From contig JACGWO010000005.1 in NCBI GenBank assembly GCA_034509735.1, positions 36,610,479-36,674,478 on the forward strand: DNA of 64,000 nucleotides, in the 5' to 3' direction. The notes under the pieces are model-generated. The model was not told where the DNA came from. It saw only the letters and a list, made by a program, of their open reading frames with translations, and made no database searches. The first letter of the stretch is position 1. Every line of letters begins with the position of its first letter. Source of the stretch: Sesamum alatum (taxonomy: Eukaryota; Streptophyta; Magnoliopsida; Lamiales; Pedaliaceae). Position numbers and translations under genes: made by a program. Below are positions 34,780 through 47,189 of the stretch, one piece after another.

Positions 34780-37700
34780 ATGGCAAGAGAGTGTCATCCA
34801 TTGCTGAGGGGTGGAAGGAGAGAAACCAAATACAGCCATGGATTCTCCACCTCTGAGCTTGAAATCCTCACTAGTATTTGTGAGGTTTTGCTACCTCCAA
34901 TCCCTTCGACGAATTCCCATGGTGAGAATAGTACCAAGAACGATGTCGATCAATCCCATGAGGCCTTCTACAAAGCCTCTGGCTCTCAGTATCCAGTGCC
35001 TGATGAGGTAATTTTTTAGGACAAGAAATGATCAGAGTTTCTTTCCTTTGTCTTTTTTGGGGATTTTAGCTTATGGGTTTGCTGTTAGAGTGTTTGAATT
35101 TGAGGATGTACGATTTCTTGCAGGTGGCTGAGATTGTAATGAAGAGGGCTTTCTGGGAAGCCAAAATCTTGGTGAGAGTGCTGTTGAGAATTCTTTCAAC
35201 GAGGGTGGGGACACTATTGATTTGTGGGAGTCATAGTTTTGGCAAGAAATGGCCTTACTTGAAGAAATTCTCTGAAATTTCATTGGAGAAGAGGGAAAAG
35301 GTTGTCCAGATGTGGTTCAGGAATTGGCTGCTGACCCCTGTCAGGCTTGCATTTGTGTTCATCAAGTTCATGCTCCTATATGTGTTCTTCACTCAGGTAT
35401 ATTTCTTATGATCATGTACATAGAATTCTCAGAAAACCATGTATGCATGTCTCTGTTTATTACAAATGAGTTCTTGTGGGCTAAAGTGTGAAAACAGGAG
35501 CATTACAAGTTAATGACAATCATAAGATTACCATGATCAAATTCTGAGGAAAACATCTTATAGTTAAAGTTTATTACAAGTAATAAGGTGGGTAGTTAAG
35601 GAAAGTGATGCCTCTTATTTTTCAGTAAGGCTGGGCTATAATGTTTCCTGTTACATGCATATACATGCATATTTTTAAAGTTTTCTTAAGGTACTACGTG
35701 CGATGAGGTGCCGGCCTATTGGGGTTATAGCGTTTGCTTGTTACATAATTTTCGAAGGAGAATCCAAGCAACAGTTGTAGATAAGTGATTAGATGTCCCT
35801 TTTGGCTAATGCAGTATTTTGGACTTAATTAGATAGTTAAGTGAAGTACTTAATCAATAAACACTGATTAGATAGATTACCTAACAATATGGGGGCAGAA
35901 TAAATTTCTTGTTTGCTTGTTCTTACAGGCTTGTGAGATGGCCCCATGGGCTGTTATCCCTTTTCTTTTTCTTTGGGGGTTCAGTTTTATGTATAAGCAA
36001 TGAGTAATGTTTAAGAAACACTGTATTTATGACATTTGTATCTTTCTTGTTTTCGGGTAAATCTGGTATAATCATTGGAGTTTCATTAGAGTGGTAGACT
36101 GCCAATGGGTAAAAGCTCTTTGTCCAATCGTGTAAAGTTTGAATTATTAATGAAATTCTGCTCATATTTTATAGGTAGGAGAAGACGCAACGAATCCTGT
36201 GTGGAAGGCTATGGACTATCGTGTTGACGTTGATGAAAAATCGTGTAATACGCCCAAAGAGAGGCCTCTAGAACAAGGAATGGTTGAGACAAGGCATGAG
36301 AGTGACTCTGTGACGTTTGCCAATTCCCTTGCAGCGAAAGGCCTAAAAGTCACACAGGATGCTCAAAGAAACATGTACAAAGTCAAATGTGATGTGGTGA
36401 TTGTTGGCTCTGGCTGTGGTGGAGGTGTCGCAGCAGCCGTTTTGTCGAGGGCAGGCCTCAAAGTCATTGTGCTTGAGAAAGGAAACTACTATACGAGCAA
36501 AGACTATTCAGCTATAGAAGGGCCCTCAATGTCTGAGCTCTATGAATCAGGAGGGATACTGCCAACTCTTGATGGGAAGACCATGATTCTTGCAGGATCA
36601 ACGGTAGGAGGCGGCTCAGCTGTGAACTGGTCCGCCTGTATTAAGACGCCTGATTTCGTGCTCGACGAATGGGGTAACGGTCAGAAACTTCCTCTCTTTT
36701 CGAGTCCCGAGTATATTGCTGCAATGCAGAAAGTGTGCGAAAGAATTGGTGTCACAGAGAAGTGTGTTAAAGAGGGGTTCCAGAATCAGATTCTGCGAAA
36801 AGGGTGTGAAAAGCTCGGTCTTAAAGCGGATCCCGTTGCACGAAACTCATCAGAAGGTCATTTCTGTGGTTCTTGCTGCTATGGCTGCATTAGAGGAGAC
36901 AAGAAAGGAACCGATACGACTTGGCTGGTCGATGCAGTGAATTGTGGTGCTGTTATCATTTCAGGATGCAAAGCCGAGAGATTTGTGATAGAAGATAACA
37001 AGTACGGAATCATAAGGAAGAAGAGGTGCTCGGGAGTGATTGCTACGAGCAAGATTGCAGACACTGAACAGAGGATTCATATTGAGGCCAGAGTCACAAT
37101 ATCTGCATGTGGTTCCCTCCTGACTCCACCTTTGTTAATCAAAAGTGGCTTGAAAAATAGAAACATCGGTCGGAACCTGCATCTGCATCCGGTGCTGATG
37201 GCATGGGGATACTTCCCTGAGACGAGCTCAGATATCGAGGGCAAGATTTACGAGGGAGGTATAATCACATCAGTTCATAAAGTTGGGCAAGATGCAAAGA
37301 ATTGGACAGCAATTATAGAGTCTCCGATTCTAGGACCTGGTCAATTTGCAGCATTGTGTCCTTGGGAATCTGGAGTTGAAATCAAGAACAGGATTTTGAA
37401 GTACGCAAGAACAGCTCATTTGTTTTCGATGATCAGAGACAGAGGGAGTGGTGAAGTTATGTCGGAGGGAAGAATCAGTTATGAACTCGATAAATACGAT
37501 AAAGAAAACATGAAGATGGGGCTGCGTCGAGCTTTGAGGATTCTAATAGCAGCCGGAGCAGTTGAGGTTGGCACACATCAGAGTGATGGACAAAAGCTAA
37601 AATGCAAAGGGATAACTGAGAAAGAAGTGGAGGAGTTCCTTGACAACGTCATTGCACGAGACGGGCCCAAATCAATGGTTGAGAAGTGGACAACTTACTG

Positions 37701-37917
37701 TTCTGCTCATCAGATGGGAAGCTGCAGAATGGGAATAAGTGAAAAGGATGGAGCTGTGGATGAATATGGCGAGAGTTGGGAGGCGGACGGGCTGTTTGTT
37801 TGTGATGGTAGCGTTCTTCCTGGAGCCGTTGGGGTTAATCCTATGATCACTATTCAGACGACTTCGTATTGCCTCTCCAAGAAGATTGCAGAAAAACTGA
37901 AGAAAGAAACACTCTAA
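34780..37917 (+). CDS. FAO: Long-chain-alcohol oxidase (FAO family, GMC-type flavoprotein)
   Basis: Three exons, 34780-35007, 35124-35396 and 36175-37917, all phase 0 with GT-AG borders, give 747 residues, usual for plant FAO. The N-terminus [19 protein letters not shown] is family-typical. A hydrophobic segment near 145-167 ([20 protein letters not shown]) may be the membrane anchor. The FAD-binding Rossmann motif [11 protein letters not shown] lies near 241-251, a second flavin block [13 protein letters not shown] near 305, and the C-terminal GMC signature [11 protein letters not shown] near 677 with a candidate active-site His and an Asn in GVNPMITI near 723. The enzyme oxidises long-chain fatty alcohols with oxygen to aldehydes and H2O2, as in omega-oxidation and wax turnover, on internal membranes. 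It faces PHO1 tail-to-tail. Which FAO paralogue it is cannot be told. Confidence 0.93.
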
Positions 37918-37970
37918 GTACATAGATTCTTTACTACATATTGAAGCATGTGTTTGGTATACTTGACAGC

Positions 37971-37976
37971 AATAAA
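37971..37976 (+). terminator. Poly(A) signal of the oxidase gene
   Basis: AATAAA lies 54 bases after the stop codon on the coding strand. Confidence 0.55.
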
Positions 37977-38179
37977 AACACATACTTGCACTGTACCTAA
38001 ATATGTAAAACACAATGTACAACGTTAGATTTATCGACAAGTCAAATAAATTTGATTGATTATCGACAAAAAATATGTAGTTTTCGTGCTGAACATACAT
38101 TTATGTAATCAAATTTTCATTACAAATCCCAGGTTGTACAGTAGACTTAGCTGTTGTGCTGGCTTCTTAGCTGGTCAGG

Positions 38180-38185
38180 TTTATT
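38180..38185 (-). terminator. Poly(A) signal of PHO1
   Basis: AATAAA on the minus strand, about 165 bases after the PHO1 stop. Together with the oxidase signal it implies transcripts that end close together but need not overlap. Confidence 0.55.
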
Positions 38186-38350
38186 GAGCCTTACGGCTCA
38201 TTTCTTTGTTAATAGTTTCTGAATATGTGGTCGACTCCTCCACGCCACGACAATTTTCCAACCCCTCAAAGCCTATGGTTGGCAAAAAGTCTTGCATGCC
38301 CCTCCTAGCAAACCTTCCTGATACTGTTGTACAAGTGCTTCAAGGTAATT

Positions 38351-41300
38351 TCAGCCATCTGAGTCCGTCTCACGGAATGGCAATGGAACTGTTTTCACTG
38401 CTCTAAATTTGCCAACGTTGTTTAGATGCTCATTTTCCAGTCTGTGTAATCATACAAAGTAAGTAACATAGTCGTAGACTGACCACAATACTAAGTTTTT
38501 ACACATAATGAGATTTTTTCCTGTCTGAAATTGATGTTTTACCTGTAGTAGTTCCAGTGTCCACGACGGATGACCTCCAACGAAGCAAGGAAAAAGTCGA
38601 GCAAGCGCGACTCGAACATCCCAATATTGAATCTCATCACGGTCTCCACCCACGCCACTCTCAGGACAAAATTCAAGGCCTGGAAATGGAAATTCATTCA
38701 TCGTATCATCACAAGGCGAGAAAGGCAGAGAGAAGAGGACTAAAGAGGAAGAGACTCACAATTGACACATAGTAAATGGCTTTGTTCTTGAGTATGAGAT
38801 CATCTCTGAGCCAAGGATTCTTGGACTTTGGCTTGAGAAGCCCCCAATCTTTAACAAAATCCCAGTACAGTTGATAAACTGTGGCAACGACAGAAGTCAC
38901 CAGAACGATGATCATCCACAGCTGGGACGGCTGCCTAGCGTAGGTTAGCCTTGCTCCGGCTGCCACCATAGCCGACACATACTTTCCTAGGTTGGCAAGA
39001 TGGTCTACATTACATTCGTCAAACCATCTCCTCGCACACTAAGGAAAATTGCAACAAGATTACCGGTTAAATCAGACTAAACAAGAAATTCTTGTATCTG
39101 TACTTTGTGAGAAAATATGACAGCAAACATGTACATGTATTTACCTGCATTGCACGCCAGTAGTACGGAGCGAAGGAGATAACGTAAGCGAGCTCCCTGT
39201 ATAGCTTTCCTGATTTGCACGTCTCATAACGGTGCGTTTTGAAACTCCCAGCAAGAAAATAGCAGGCTGCTGACTCCATGTGCCTTAATAACGGAATCTG
39301 TCGAACAAAATCCGAATGAGGGGAAAATAATGATTGAGTTTGAAAGAATTGCACTTCTTTTACATGTTAAAATGGTACCTGGCTCGTTAGTTGATCCGCC
39401 ATGAAGAAGTCGACCATCAAAACCTGCAGAGAGTTTCATTAAACATCATAAGATGTCAACTTTCACACCGTCTCATAGAAGCTTTAATCACTATGCAAAT
39501 ACGGTTGCTTAGAAGTACCTTGTAAAATGGAGAGCAGACAATGTTGCGTATGACTCTGAGGAAGCAGAACCTTGTCGGGCGATAGAAGACGTTCAACGGA
39601 CATATGAGAAGCAGGAAAAAACACTGGAATCATGCATTAGAACATCACTGTTAAAGTCTTAAGTCCCATTTAGGCGAAAAACGAGCTTGGAACTAGGACC
39701 GAAAACACGTTCACTTACGAGCAAGAGAATCCCGGGAATCAAGTCAACTTGGTGCGGTGAGAAGCCGGTGGATAGTAGGATCAGGTGGATGACCATAGCC
39801 CCAACAACAGCAGTCATCAAACAGGTGCATATCAGAAATGCGTCCCTGTACTTGAGGGCCGTGCTCGGCTGGAATTCGAGTATGAAGTTGTAGTTGATTC
39901 TTGTGCTCTTCCACATAAACATATTGCATCCATACATGAACAAGTGCAAGCTCAGCAATGCAAACATGCTGCACAACCATCAAAACTTGGTTATATTTTG
40001 CACATAAGCCCCCTAAATCAGCAACTAAAACGTGTACATTTACGTTATAAATCGCTCAAAACAACGATCTTGATGCAGAGACGGCGCCAGTAGGGGCTAG
40101 ACCGGCTGTCGGCTGTCGCCCCTCCTCACTACGTCTAATTTTATACGTAAATAAAACGAGAAATTTAATTTCGGGTTGCAATTATTACATAACAAAAACC
40201 TCAACAACTTGTAAGAAAAATAGAATAAGCATGCATGGAAAAAATGAGAAGAATGTGAGTAAAAGCAAGAAGTACCTGAAAATCGGGTAGACAGTTTCCA
40301 TGTATGCAGCTTCAGTCCGAGGTGAGAACATACCGCTTAGATGCGCCAAGATTGCATACACACTGAACAACGTTACAAAACTACCTGTGAACAAACCTGC
40401 AATGTTCCAACACAGATGTCTTAACTGAGTGTATAATTTCAACTTAGGACCTATATTGTTGTCCAAATTTGAATGTCTATAAGAAGAAAATAATTTGATT
40501 TCGAAGAATCATACTGCAGTTAGTACAATTATATTTTACGTTACAAGTTCCCTAGTAAAGGGTCGGATGCAAATGGAGAATTTATTACCGTAGAAAACAT
40601 GAATACTGTAAAGGGGTCGTTTACGAGTTTACTATAGAGAAATGACGATCCGCTAGTTATCTATTAGGCCTCGGACAAGGTCCACCTGTTGGGGTTGTGA
40701 TATTATAAATCCGACCCTAATCCCACATTTTATCCAACCAGGTAAACACCAACAAAAATGATTAATTTATCATATTACAGCCACCTTCCCTGCGATTTGG
40801 CATAAATATAAATACCACATTGTTGTTTGAAAAAATTATAAATACTCCCTTCCTCCCGAGGTTTGTAATTTTTAACCAAATGCATGAAATTGACTATTTT
40901 CCCCTTAAATTTTTATTAAAAATTATAGAAAAATCAGCTGGGGTAAATTGCGTTATTGCCCCTCTGTGTAAAAAACTTTGGAAACCTCTCCCTGCGCATT
41001 GTAGTCCAAAAATTTATTAAGAATTAAATTAAAAATAATTTAATGTATAAGGGCATTTTGGTCAATTCACCCATAAAAATGGATGAAAATGAGTTATTTG
41101 TTATACAGTTACAAACCTTAGGGGGTATTTGTAATTTCTCAAATAACGAATAAATATTTGTATTTATGTCAAATCTCAGGGGAGGTAGATGTAATTTACC
41201 CTATATTTTATTCAACTGGATCCTATAAAACTATTGATCAGACACATAAAAGTTAACGGCCCCTAAAGGTTTTAAAATTAAAGAACTTTTGTAATATATT

Positions 41301-44300
41301 CAGATTTCGAGATGTATTTGTGTAATTAGATCTGTATATTAATATTTTAATATATTCGTGGTAAAAATAAATTAAAAAAAAGGGGTAAGAAATTAGACAT
41401 ACCAACAAAAAAAGTAACCATGTGAGAATCTTTGTGGTGTTGGGGTCTCAAGAACTTCATAGCTTTTTTCCTGTCATTGTTGGCAAAGTGCTGTGTGAAT
41501 AAGGACTCCACTTCGTCCATTAGTCTTACCACCTTTTCACAAAACAAAAAAAGTATCACATATTATTACTTATGTACCCCATTATTACACCACTAACAAC
41601 AATTATTATTTCATTATAATTAACCCTTAATTACAATAATAATTAAACAAATCTTTTTTATTATAATATATCTACAAAAACTAAGTAAATTAATATATAC
41701 AACTTGCATGTTGATCGTAACGCCAATCAATCGATGTTTATATCAACAAAATGGATACAAGTATTGCAGAAATTTAACTAGCAAAGTTTCTTAACATGCA
41801 AATTGTTGGAATCAAATACTTATCACTTTTAAAATTTTCTTTTTTAATAATAATTGACGGTTCGTGCTAAGAAGGAAAAAGAACTTAAAATTGCTATAAA
41901 CTTAGATGACTAACTTCACAAAATTTATTAACAATTTGTTGTCAAGCAATAACTTTGGCAGTTAATGGGAATTACTTAACAGCCAATTTCCTGTTTCTAA
42001 GCAACTTTTTCCATAAATGGGCATGTTTAAAGAGAAGTTTTATTCAATTTTTAAAATAAAGTAAAGGGATCAAATATTACTATATATCGATTATGAATTA
42101 ATTGAAATTGTTTCGTGTCGTCTTATTATTACCTTATCCGAGCTAATGAAATGGGACCGTTTCACAACTTTGAGGTAACTTGCTGAAGCCTGCTGGTTTG
42201 CTACCTGTTTGATGGAAATGAAGCACGAAATCCAGACAGAATGATGTTAAACATCGATACCATAGTACTGTTTCTGGAAAACATAAACTTAATTTTCACT
42301 TGTTCAATCAAAACCTATGCTCTAAAACGAGCACGCTAACAGCAATATCGTTATAAATGTAAGGAGCTTACCTTGTCGAATTTCTTGAGTATTTTAGTGA
42401 AGGCCACCATATTCAGGGAGCTGTCGAAATTAAAACACTCAAAACATCAGAATGTGCGAAGAAACGATGATTGTTTGTTTTATAATGTTATAAAGAGCAC
42501 AGTGATTAAGGTTTCTGTTGTGTACAACGATAATTTTGCGTATTCATGTTTTCTTCGTTTAAGGCATTTTGATAGCATGAAAGCAAATGTAAGAACACAT
42601 AAGTCATATGAAGGTTTGTTTTAGGGAGTGTGTTATATCATGTGACATAACAAAATTCATGTTGGACATCATTAATCTATTACATAACATTTTTTGCACA
42701 CTAATATATTCAAAATATTACGTTTATTCACATCTTTATTCATCGCACAAACATTTGTATCGTTGCGATTTTATGTAATTAGTAAGTTTCATAATTAATG
42801 GTGGAAAGGTACAAGAAATAGTTATTTACTTTTAGTAGCTATAGGTAATATATAAATCAACGTTGTCATTATTTTTATTTTATGTTTTAATAATTATGTC
42901 ATTATAAAAATTCATTTCGTAAAATTTGAAAAGTTACAACTATTATTCGAATACGTCTCATAAGAATGTTAATTATATAAGTAATTACTATGACGATCTT
43001 TTCATCTTATATTACACGTCACAATGGACGACATTTTAAAACTTGTTATATAGATTTATTGTTGTATACAAACTATTTTCAAAATCATAAGTTGTAATTA
43101 CAATATTTTCTGAAGGTGAATTTTATACATGTAATTTACGTACCTAATGTAAAAATAAACAAGATGCATTATGCGCGACCATGTTAAATATTTTGATCAT
43201 TCTTATGTAAGTTCAACATATTGATTTTTTTTTTATTTTTTCCTTTAAAAGTTAGTAAAAATTAAATATTTGTAGATAATATTTATTACTAATTAATCAA
43301 ACCTGTATGTTTTTAGCAAGCCAAGCCCTCTATAAAGTTCCACAAATGCTCCTCTGATCATTTTTTCAGCACACTGAATCTTCTTCCTGTTAATATACTC
43401 TCCTCCTCCTCCTTTCTTAGGGTTGTTCACCATATCCTCCCATAGCATCGACGTCACGGCGGCTATCGTCCGTGTCGGTGTTGTGGCCGGGATGTCGATT
43501 CTCATAGCCATCTTCGGCTTCCCCTTCTTCGTCTTCGCCCTAGTCGCTGAATTAACAAAATTAATTCCATTTTTCTCCAATGCTGCTATAACATCGTCTG
43601 CTTGTGAATCGTTTGGACTATCACAATATTCGCTCTGGCTTTCTGCACCAATTTATAATGAGAGAAATTAAATATTTTTTTTCTAGAAGAGGCAAAATTA
43701 AATATTTATGGGTCTATAGTAGTCGCGCGAATTTTTAAATAAAGCAATCATATTAAATACATCGTGTTGAATAATTATGTCGTTAAATTCAGCTGGTACG
43801 TAGTAGGCACCTTTTTAGCATTAAATTAATGAATTCGAAGTAAATTACTATCACCTTCTCTGACATTTCGTTTAATTATAATTACCTCTTTATTGTTTTG
43901 GAAATTACAAATACTCCTGTATTTAACATTGTTTGTCTAACAAATTACAATAATTAGCTCATTATGTCAGCTTCCGTAGGTTTTCATCCAATTTTTGTAG
44001 TGAACTGCACAAAATACTATTTTGGATTATGAATTATGATTTTATATTTTTTTATGATTTTCTAAAATATTTAATGAACTAATATATGCTTTATTTATTT
44101 ACTTTAATTACTCACCCTCAATTTTTATTACATTATTTCAAACTCCTTTAAAAAAAAAAAATCAACAAAGGCAAAGTAGTAATTACCACCCCCACCGTTG
44201 CTAGAAAACATTCGTTACAGTTAATTATTATAGTCAAACGAAAAAAATTGTGGCTAATACAAATTAACCACAACTTTGCAACGACCATTAGCCACTATTT

Positions 44301-46007
44301 CTGTTAGTGTAGCCAAAACATTAACCATGATCAAAATCATTGCAAATATTTTGGCTATGGCTAAAAACCATGACAAATATTGACTAACTGCGATAAAAAT
44401 TTAAGTTTTTCATTAATTTTATTTAATCATGGTTAATAGTGTTGATTTACCACGATTTTTACCCGTGATCATTTATAGTGAACAGAAAATTCAATTTTTT
44501 TGGAGTGCGTCTAGGAATGACATAATTATTTTCTATTTGAGAGAGTATTTATAACTTCATGAAATATCCTTAACTATGCCTATCGAACCTCGAACGAGGT
44601 AGCTGTAATTTACTTACCTATTAATCGATGGTTGTATTTGTGTAATTAATATAATTTAATTATGATATATAGCAATAGCTTTATATGTGTAATAAATTAG
44701 AGTTTATTGTTTCTCTTTTCCCAGAATTAAATTGACAGCCAAAGTTTCTGTTTTTTCAGTGGAATGTCGTGTAGGACTCCTCTTCACAATATTATCAATC
44801 GACGCAACCATCTTTAAACAATATTTTTTTGTATTTTTAATCAAATTAATGCCTCAATATTTAATATAAATATATATATATTATAGAATATTTTAATATC
44901 TTGATAATGGTTATAACAAGAACATGCACTATATATATTTAGTAATTTTTTTCCTAAGTATTAAAATTAAATTAAATAATTAACAAGAGAGCAGTATATA
45001 TATACTCACCGGAGAAATCGGAGTGGCGGCCGACGGAGGAAGTGGAGCGGGAGGTGAACCCTGAGCCGCCGCCGCCTGCGGTGGTTTTCCGGCGACGGTC
45101 GGCGAGAACTCGCTTGAGGTCGAGCAGTATCTGAAGCTGCTTATTGAGAATCTCTCCTCTCTCAAGGAATTCGGTTTCTTTAGTCTTGTAGAATTGATTA
45201 ACTTTGTTAAGCTCATCGTCCAACATCTCAAAGAAAACCTTAACCTGTTACGTTTCATTACATGCACACACAGTTATAATCATACGTAAAATGTCCTGTT
45301 ATTACCATACTCGTGTTTCTGAAATTATTATTTACCTCGTCTTCCTCGGAGAAGAGCTGAACGAGCTCGGTTTCATAGACTTCGACGACTTCGTCTTCTC
45401 CTGTACTAATTCGACTCTTCACCTGCAAGAAAGTGCGATTTTAATTGTCCTTTTCTGGTTGTTGAAGTTGTTTCTTTCTTTTCACGATTTCCTCATGATG
45501 ATATATATGCAAAGTGGCAAGCGAACAAGCTTCCTGCTTTACCGCATTTGTAAAGAGAAAAACAAAAAAACAAGAACCCGAAAGTGCGACTTTATGATAT
45601 CACAAACGCCGGAGCTACTTTCCGGCGACGGTGGCTATAATAATAATAAAAACAACGTAAAAAAATGTTATTTTGTAAGAATATATTTTCCATTTTCTGC
45701 CATCATTTTCAGAAAACTGGAGCTCAAAATATAGGCATTAATTAGTTAATTGCCAAAAAACAAAAAAGAAAATCACCTGAATGATTTCGTGGTTATTGCC
45801 GGCGGCATTGCCGGTGAATCTGCGGAGGAGAACTCGAACCGGGTCGAGAATGGACCGGCCGAAATCGTAGTTGGGGTCGGGTAAATGCTTAGGTTTTCTT
45901 GAAAGCTTAATCTTTTTGACGTGTTTCTTGAGTAGCCAGTAATTGACAAAAGCGTCTTTCCATTCTGGGATGAGCTGAGCTTCCAGCTCCTTGGAGAACT
46001 TCACCAT
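38351..46007 (-). CDS. PHO1: PHO1 phosphate exporter (SPX-EXS protein)
   Basis: Fifteen minus-strand exons splice in frame at GT-AG sites to 774 residues: 46007-45777, 45422-45336, 45244-45010, 43642-43303, 42420-42372, 42204-42133, 41532-41403, 40396-40276, 39968-39719, 39623-39519, 39423-39379, 39297-39145, 39038-38760, 38679-38543, 38441-38351. The SPX domain spans about 1-335 and opens [16 protein letters not shown], with the Lys cluster [10 protein letters not shown] that in SPX proteins contacts inositol pyrophosphates. A Gly-rich linker (near 165) follows [11 protein letters not shown]. Transmembrane segments begin near 380 ([20 protein letters not shown]). The EXS domain, about 555-745, has [32 protein letters not shown] and [18 protein letters not shown]. 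It ends [16 protein letters not shown], close to Arabidopsis PHO1 itself rather than its homologues, as I remember them. PHO1 exports phosphate into root xylem. Introns 3 and 7 contain MITEs. Confidence 0.95.
40770..41201 (+). mobile_element. MULE-like MITE family A, copy 6, in PHO1 intron 7
   Basis: It ends GTAATTTACCC at 41201; the left end is eroded (atcatattacagccacctt). The internal order matches copy 1 (accaaatgcatgaaattg, gaaaaatcagctg, tgcgcattgtag). It lies wholly inside the intron between exons 8 and 7. Confidence 0.85.
42421..43302 (-). other. PHO1 intron 4
   Basis: An 882-base AT-rich intron. The plus-strand ORF at 42373-42624 overlapping it is spurious. No repeat terminus was recognised. 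Confidence 0.6.
43840..44619. mobile_element. Family A-like MITE in PHO1 intron 3, split by a CACTA-like insert
   Basis: It starts near gaagtaaattactatcacc and ends gaggtagctgtaatttac. The arms carry the ttattgttttggaaattac phrase. The body is interrupted at about 44220-44480. It lies inside the 1.37-kb intron between exons 4 and 3. Confidence 0.6.
44220..44480 (-). mobile_element. CACTA-like MITE (family E) in PHO1 intron 3
   Basis: On the minus strand it starts CACTATAAATGATCACG, the same start as the copy at 46363. Shared internal text includes ttgcaacgaccattag and catgacaaatattgac. The other terminus lacks a clean CAAGTG end, so it is truncated or altered. Confidence 0.6.
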
Positions 46008-46115
46008 CTCAGCGCGGCGGCGGAGGAGCGGCGGCGGGAGGGGGTGGAGAAGGGTGGCGGGTGGATGAGGAGAGGAGAGGGTTTAATAGAGGCATTTGAA
46101 TTGTAGGAGAGGATT

Positions 46116-46125
46116 GTATAAATAG
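46116..46125 (-). promoter_or_regulatory. TATA box of PHO1
   Basis: The minus strand reads CTATTTATAC about 110 bases upstream of the PHO1 ATG, followed by a C/T-rich leader (ctcctctcctcatccaccc). Confidence 0.6.
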
Positions 46126-46362
46126 GGAGGTGGTCATGTGGAAGTGTAACTAATTAAGAGATTAAATTTATTAATATATAGTTTTACCATTTTACAAAGT
46201 TAATTATTTTTTATTGTAAGTGATGAATCATACAATATATATCATTTTATTTTATTTTTAAAAAAAGAACTAATTTGATATATGATTTTTTTTTCTTTGT
46301 GCAAAATGATGAGGTGGAAGCCTTAAGTTGAGTTCTTTACGCTGAAAAAAAAAAATTCGCTA

Positions 46363-46644
46363 CACTATAAATGATCACGAGCCAAAAATTATATTAAATC
46401 AACGCTATTAATCACGGTGAAACAAAATAAATGCAAAAATTTAAATTTTTATTGCAGTTAATTAATGTTTGTCATGGTTTTTTAACCATATCCAAAATAT
46501 TTGTCATGGTTTGGACTGACCACACTTTAAAAAACAACGACTAATAACCGTTGCAAAACCGCGGTTAATTAATTTGTATTCCCAAGATATTTTTCTTTTG
46601 ACCATAATAATTAATCGTGGCGAAAAATCATATTTTTTCAAGTG
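46363..46644 (+). mobile_element. CACTA-like MITE (family E) in the PHO1 promoter
   Basis: This 282-bp element starts CACTATAAATGATCACG and ends TTTTTTCAAGTG. Such CACT...AGTG ends are typical of En/Spm (CACTA) elements. The 3-base flanks are CTA and TTA, so the duplication is imperfect. It sits 356-637 bases upstream of the PHO1 ATG and carries one W-box-type TTGACC (46598-46603). Confidence 0.65.
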
Positions 46645-46852
46645 TTATCTTAAATTCATATATTATACTATTTTCAGAGAATATATACATTAAATATATA
46701 AAATTAATTTTAATTATACAAGTAATATTTTAAATCTGTTCCACATAATATATATATATATATATGTCTACAAAATACAAAAAATAATGTAATTTGCTAC
46801 TGAAAATTTCTTTAATTATTTTTTATTTTTATTTTTATTTTTAATGTGGGAT

Positions 46853-46860
46853 GAATATAC
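46853..46860. promoter_or_regulatory. P1BS-like site upstream of PHO1
   Basis: GAATATAC fits GNATATNC, the site bound by PHR1-type phosphate-starvation factors. It lies about 850 bases before the PHO1 ATG. In AT-rich DNA the motif can occur by chance. Confidence 0.3.
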
Positions 46861-46967
46861 CTATGGTGAACCTTTTTTTTTTTTTAAAAAAAGAAGGTAG
46901 TACGTATAGCTAATTATAAAAATAAAAGTGAGAGGAAAGAAATTGCGGGAAGCTATGTGGGTAAACA

Positions 46968-47181
46968 TAAGGGAAACGAGCAATTTACCCCACGTAAAAA
47001 CATCAGCCATTTTTTTCTATATATATAAATATTGCTCATTTCAGAGGGATAATACACCGTTGGATTGAGGGGGATATTTTGCTCTATTATTGTTAATACA
47101 GGAAGGTAAATTGCTGATTTATTTTTCACAGGGAGTAAATCGTTTATTTCCCTTAACACAGGGGTAAATTGCATTTTTCCC
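46968..47181. mobile_element. Small foldback MITE
   Basis: About 215 bp with AGGGAAACGAGCAATTTACC at the left and the inverse ggtaaattgcatttttcccc at the right. No target duplication was resolved. Confidence 0.55.
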
Positions 47182-47189
47182 CATATATA

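Noticed and set aside
38450..38701. 83-residue minus-strand ORF
   Set aside because: It is a wrong-frame reading of PHO1 exon 14; the correct frame gives the [17 protein letters not shown] segment.
45204..45734. 176-residue plus-strand ORF
   Set aside because: It is antisense to PHO1 exons 2-3 and intron 2, with no conserved feature.
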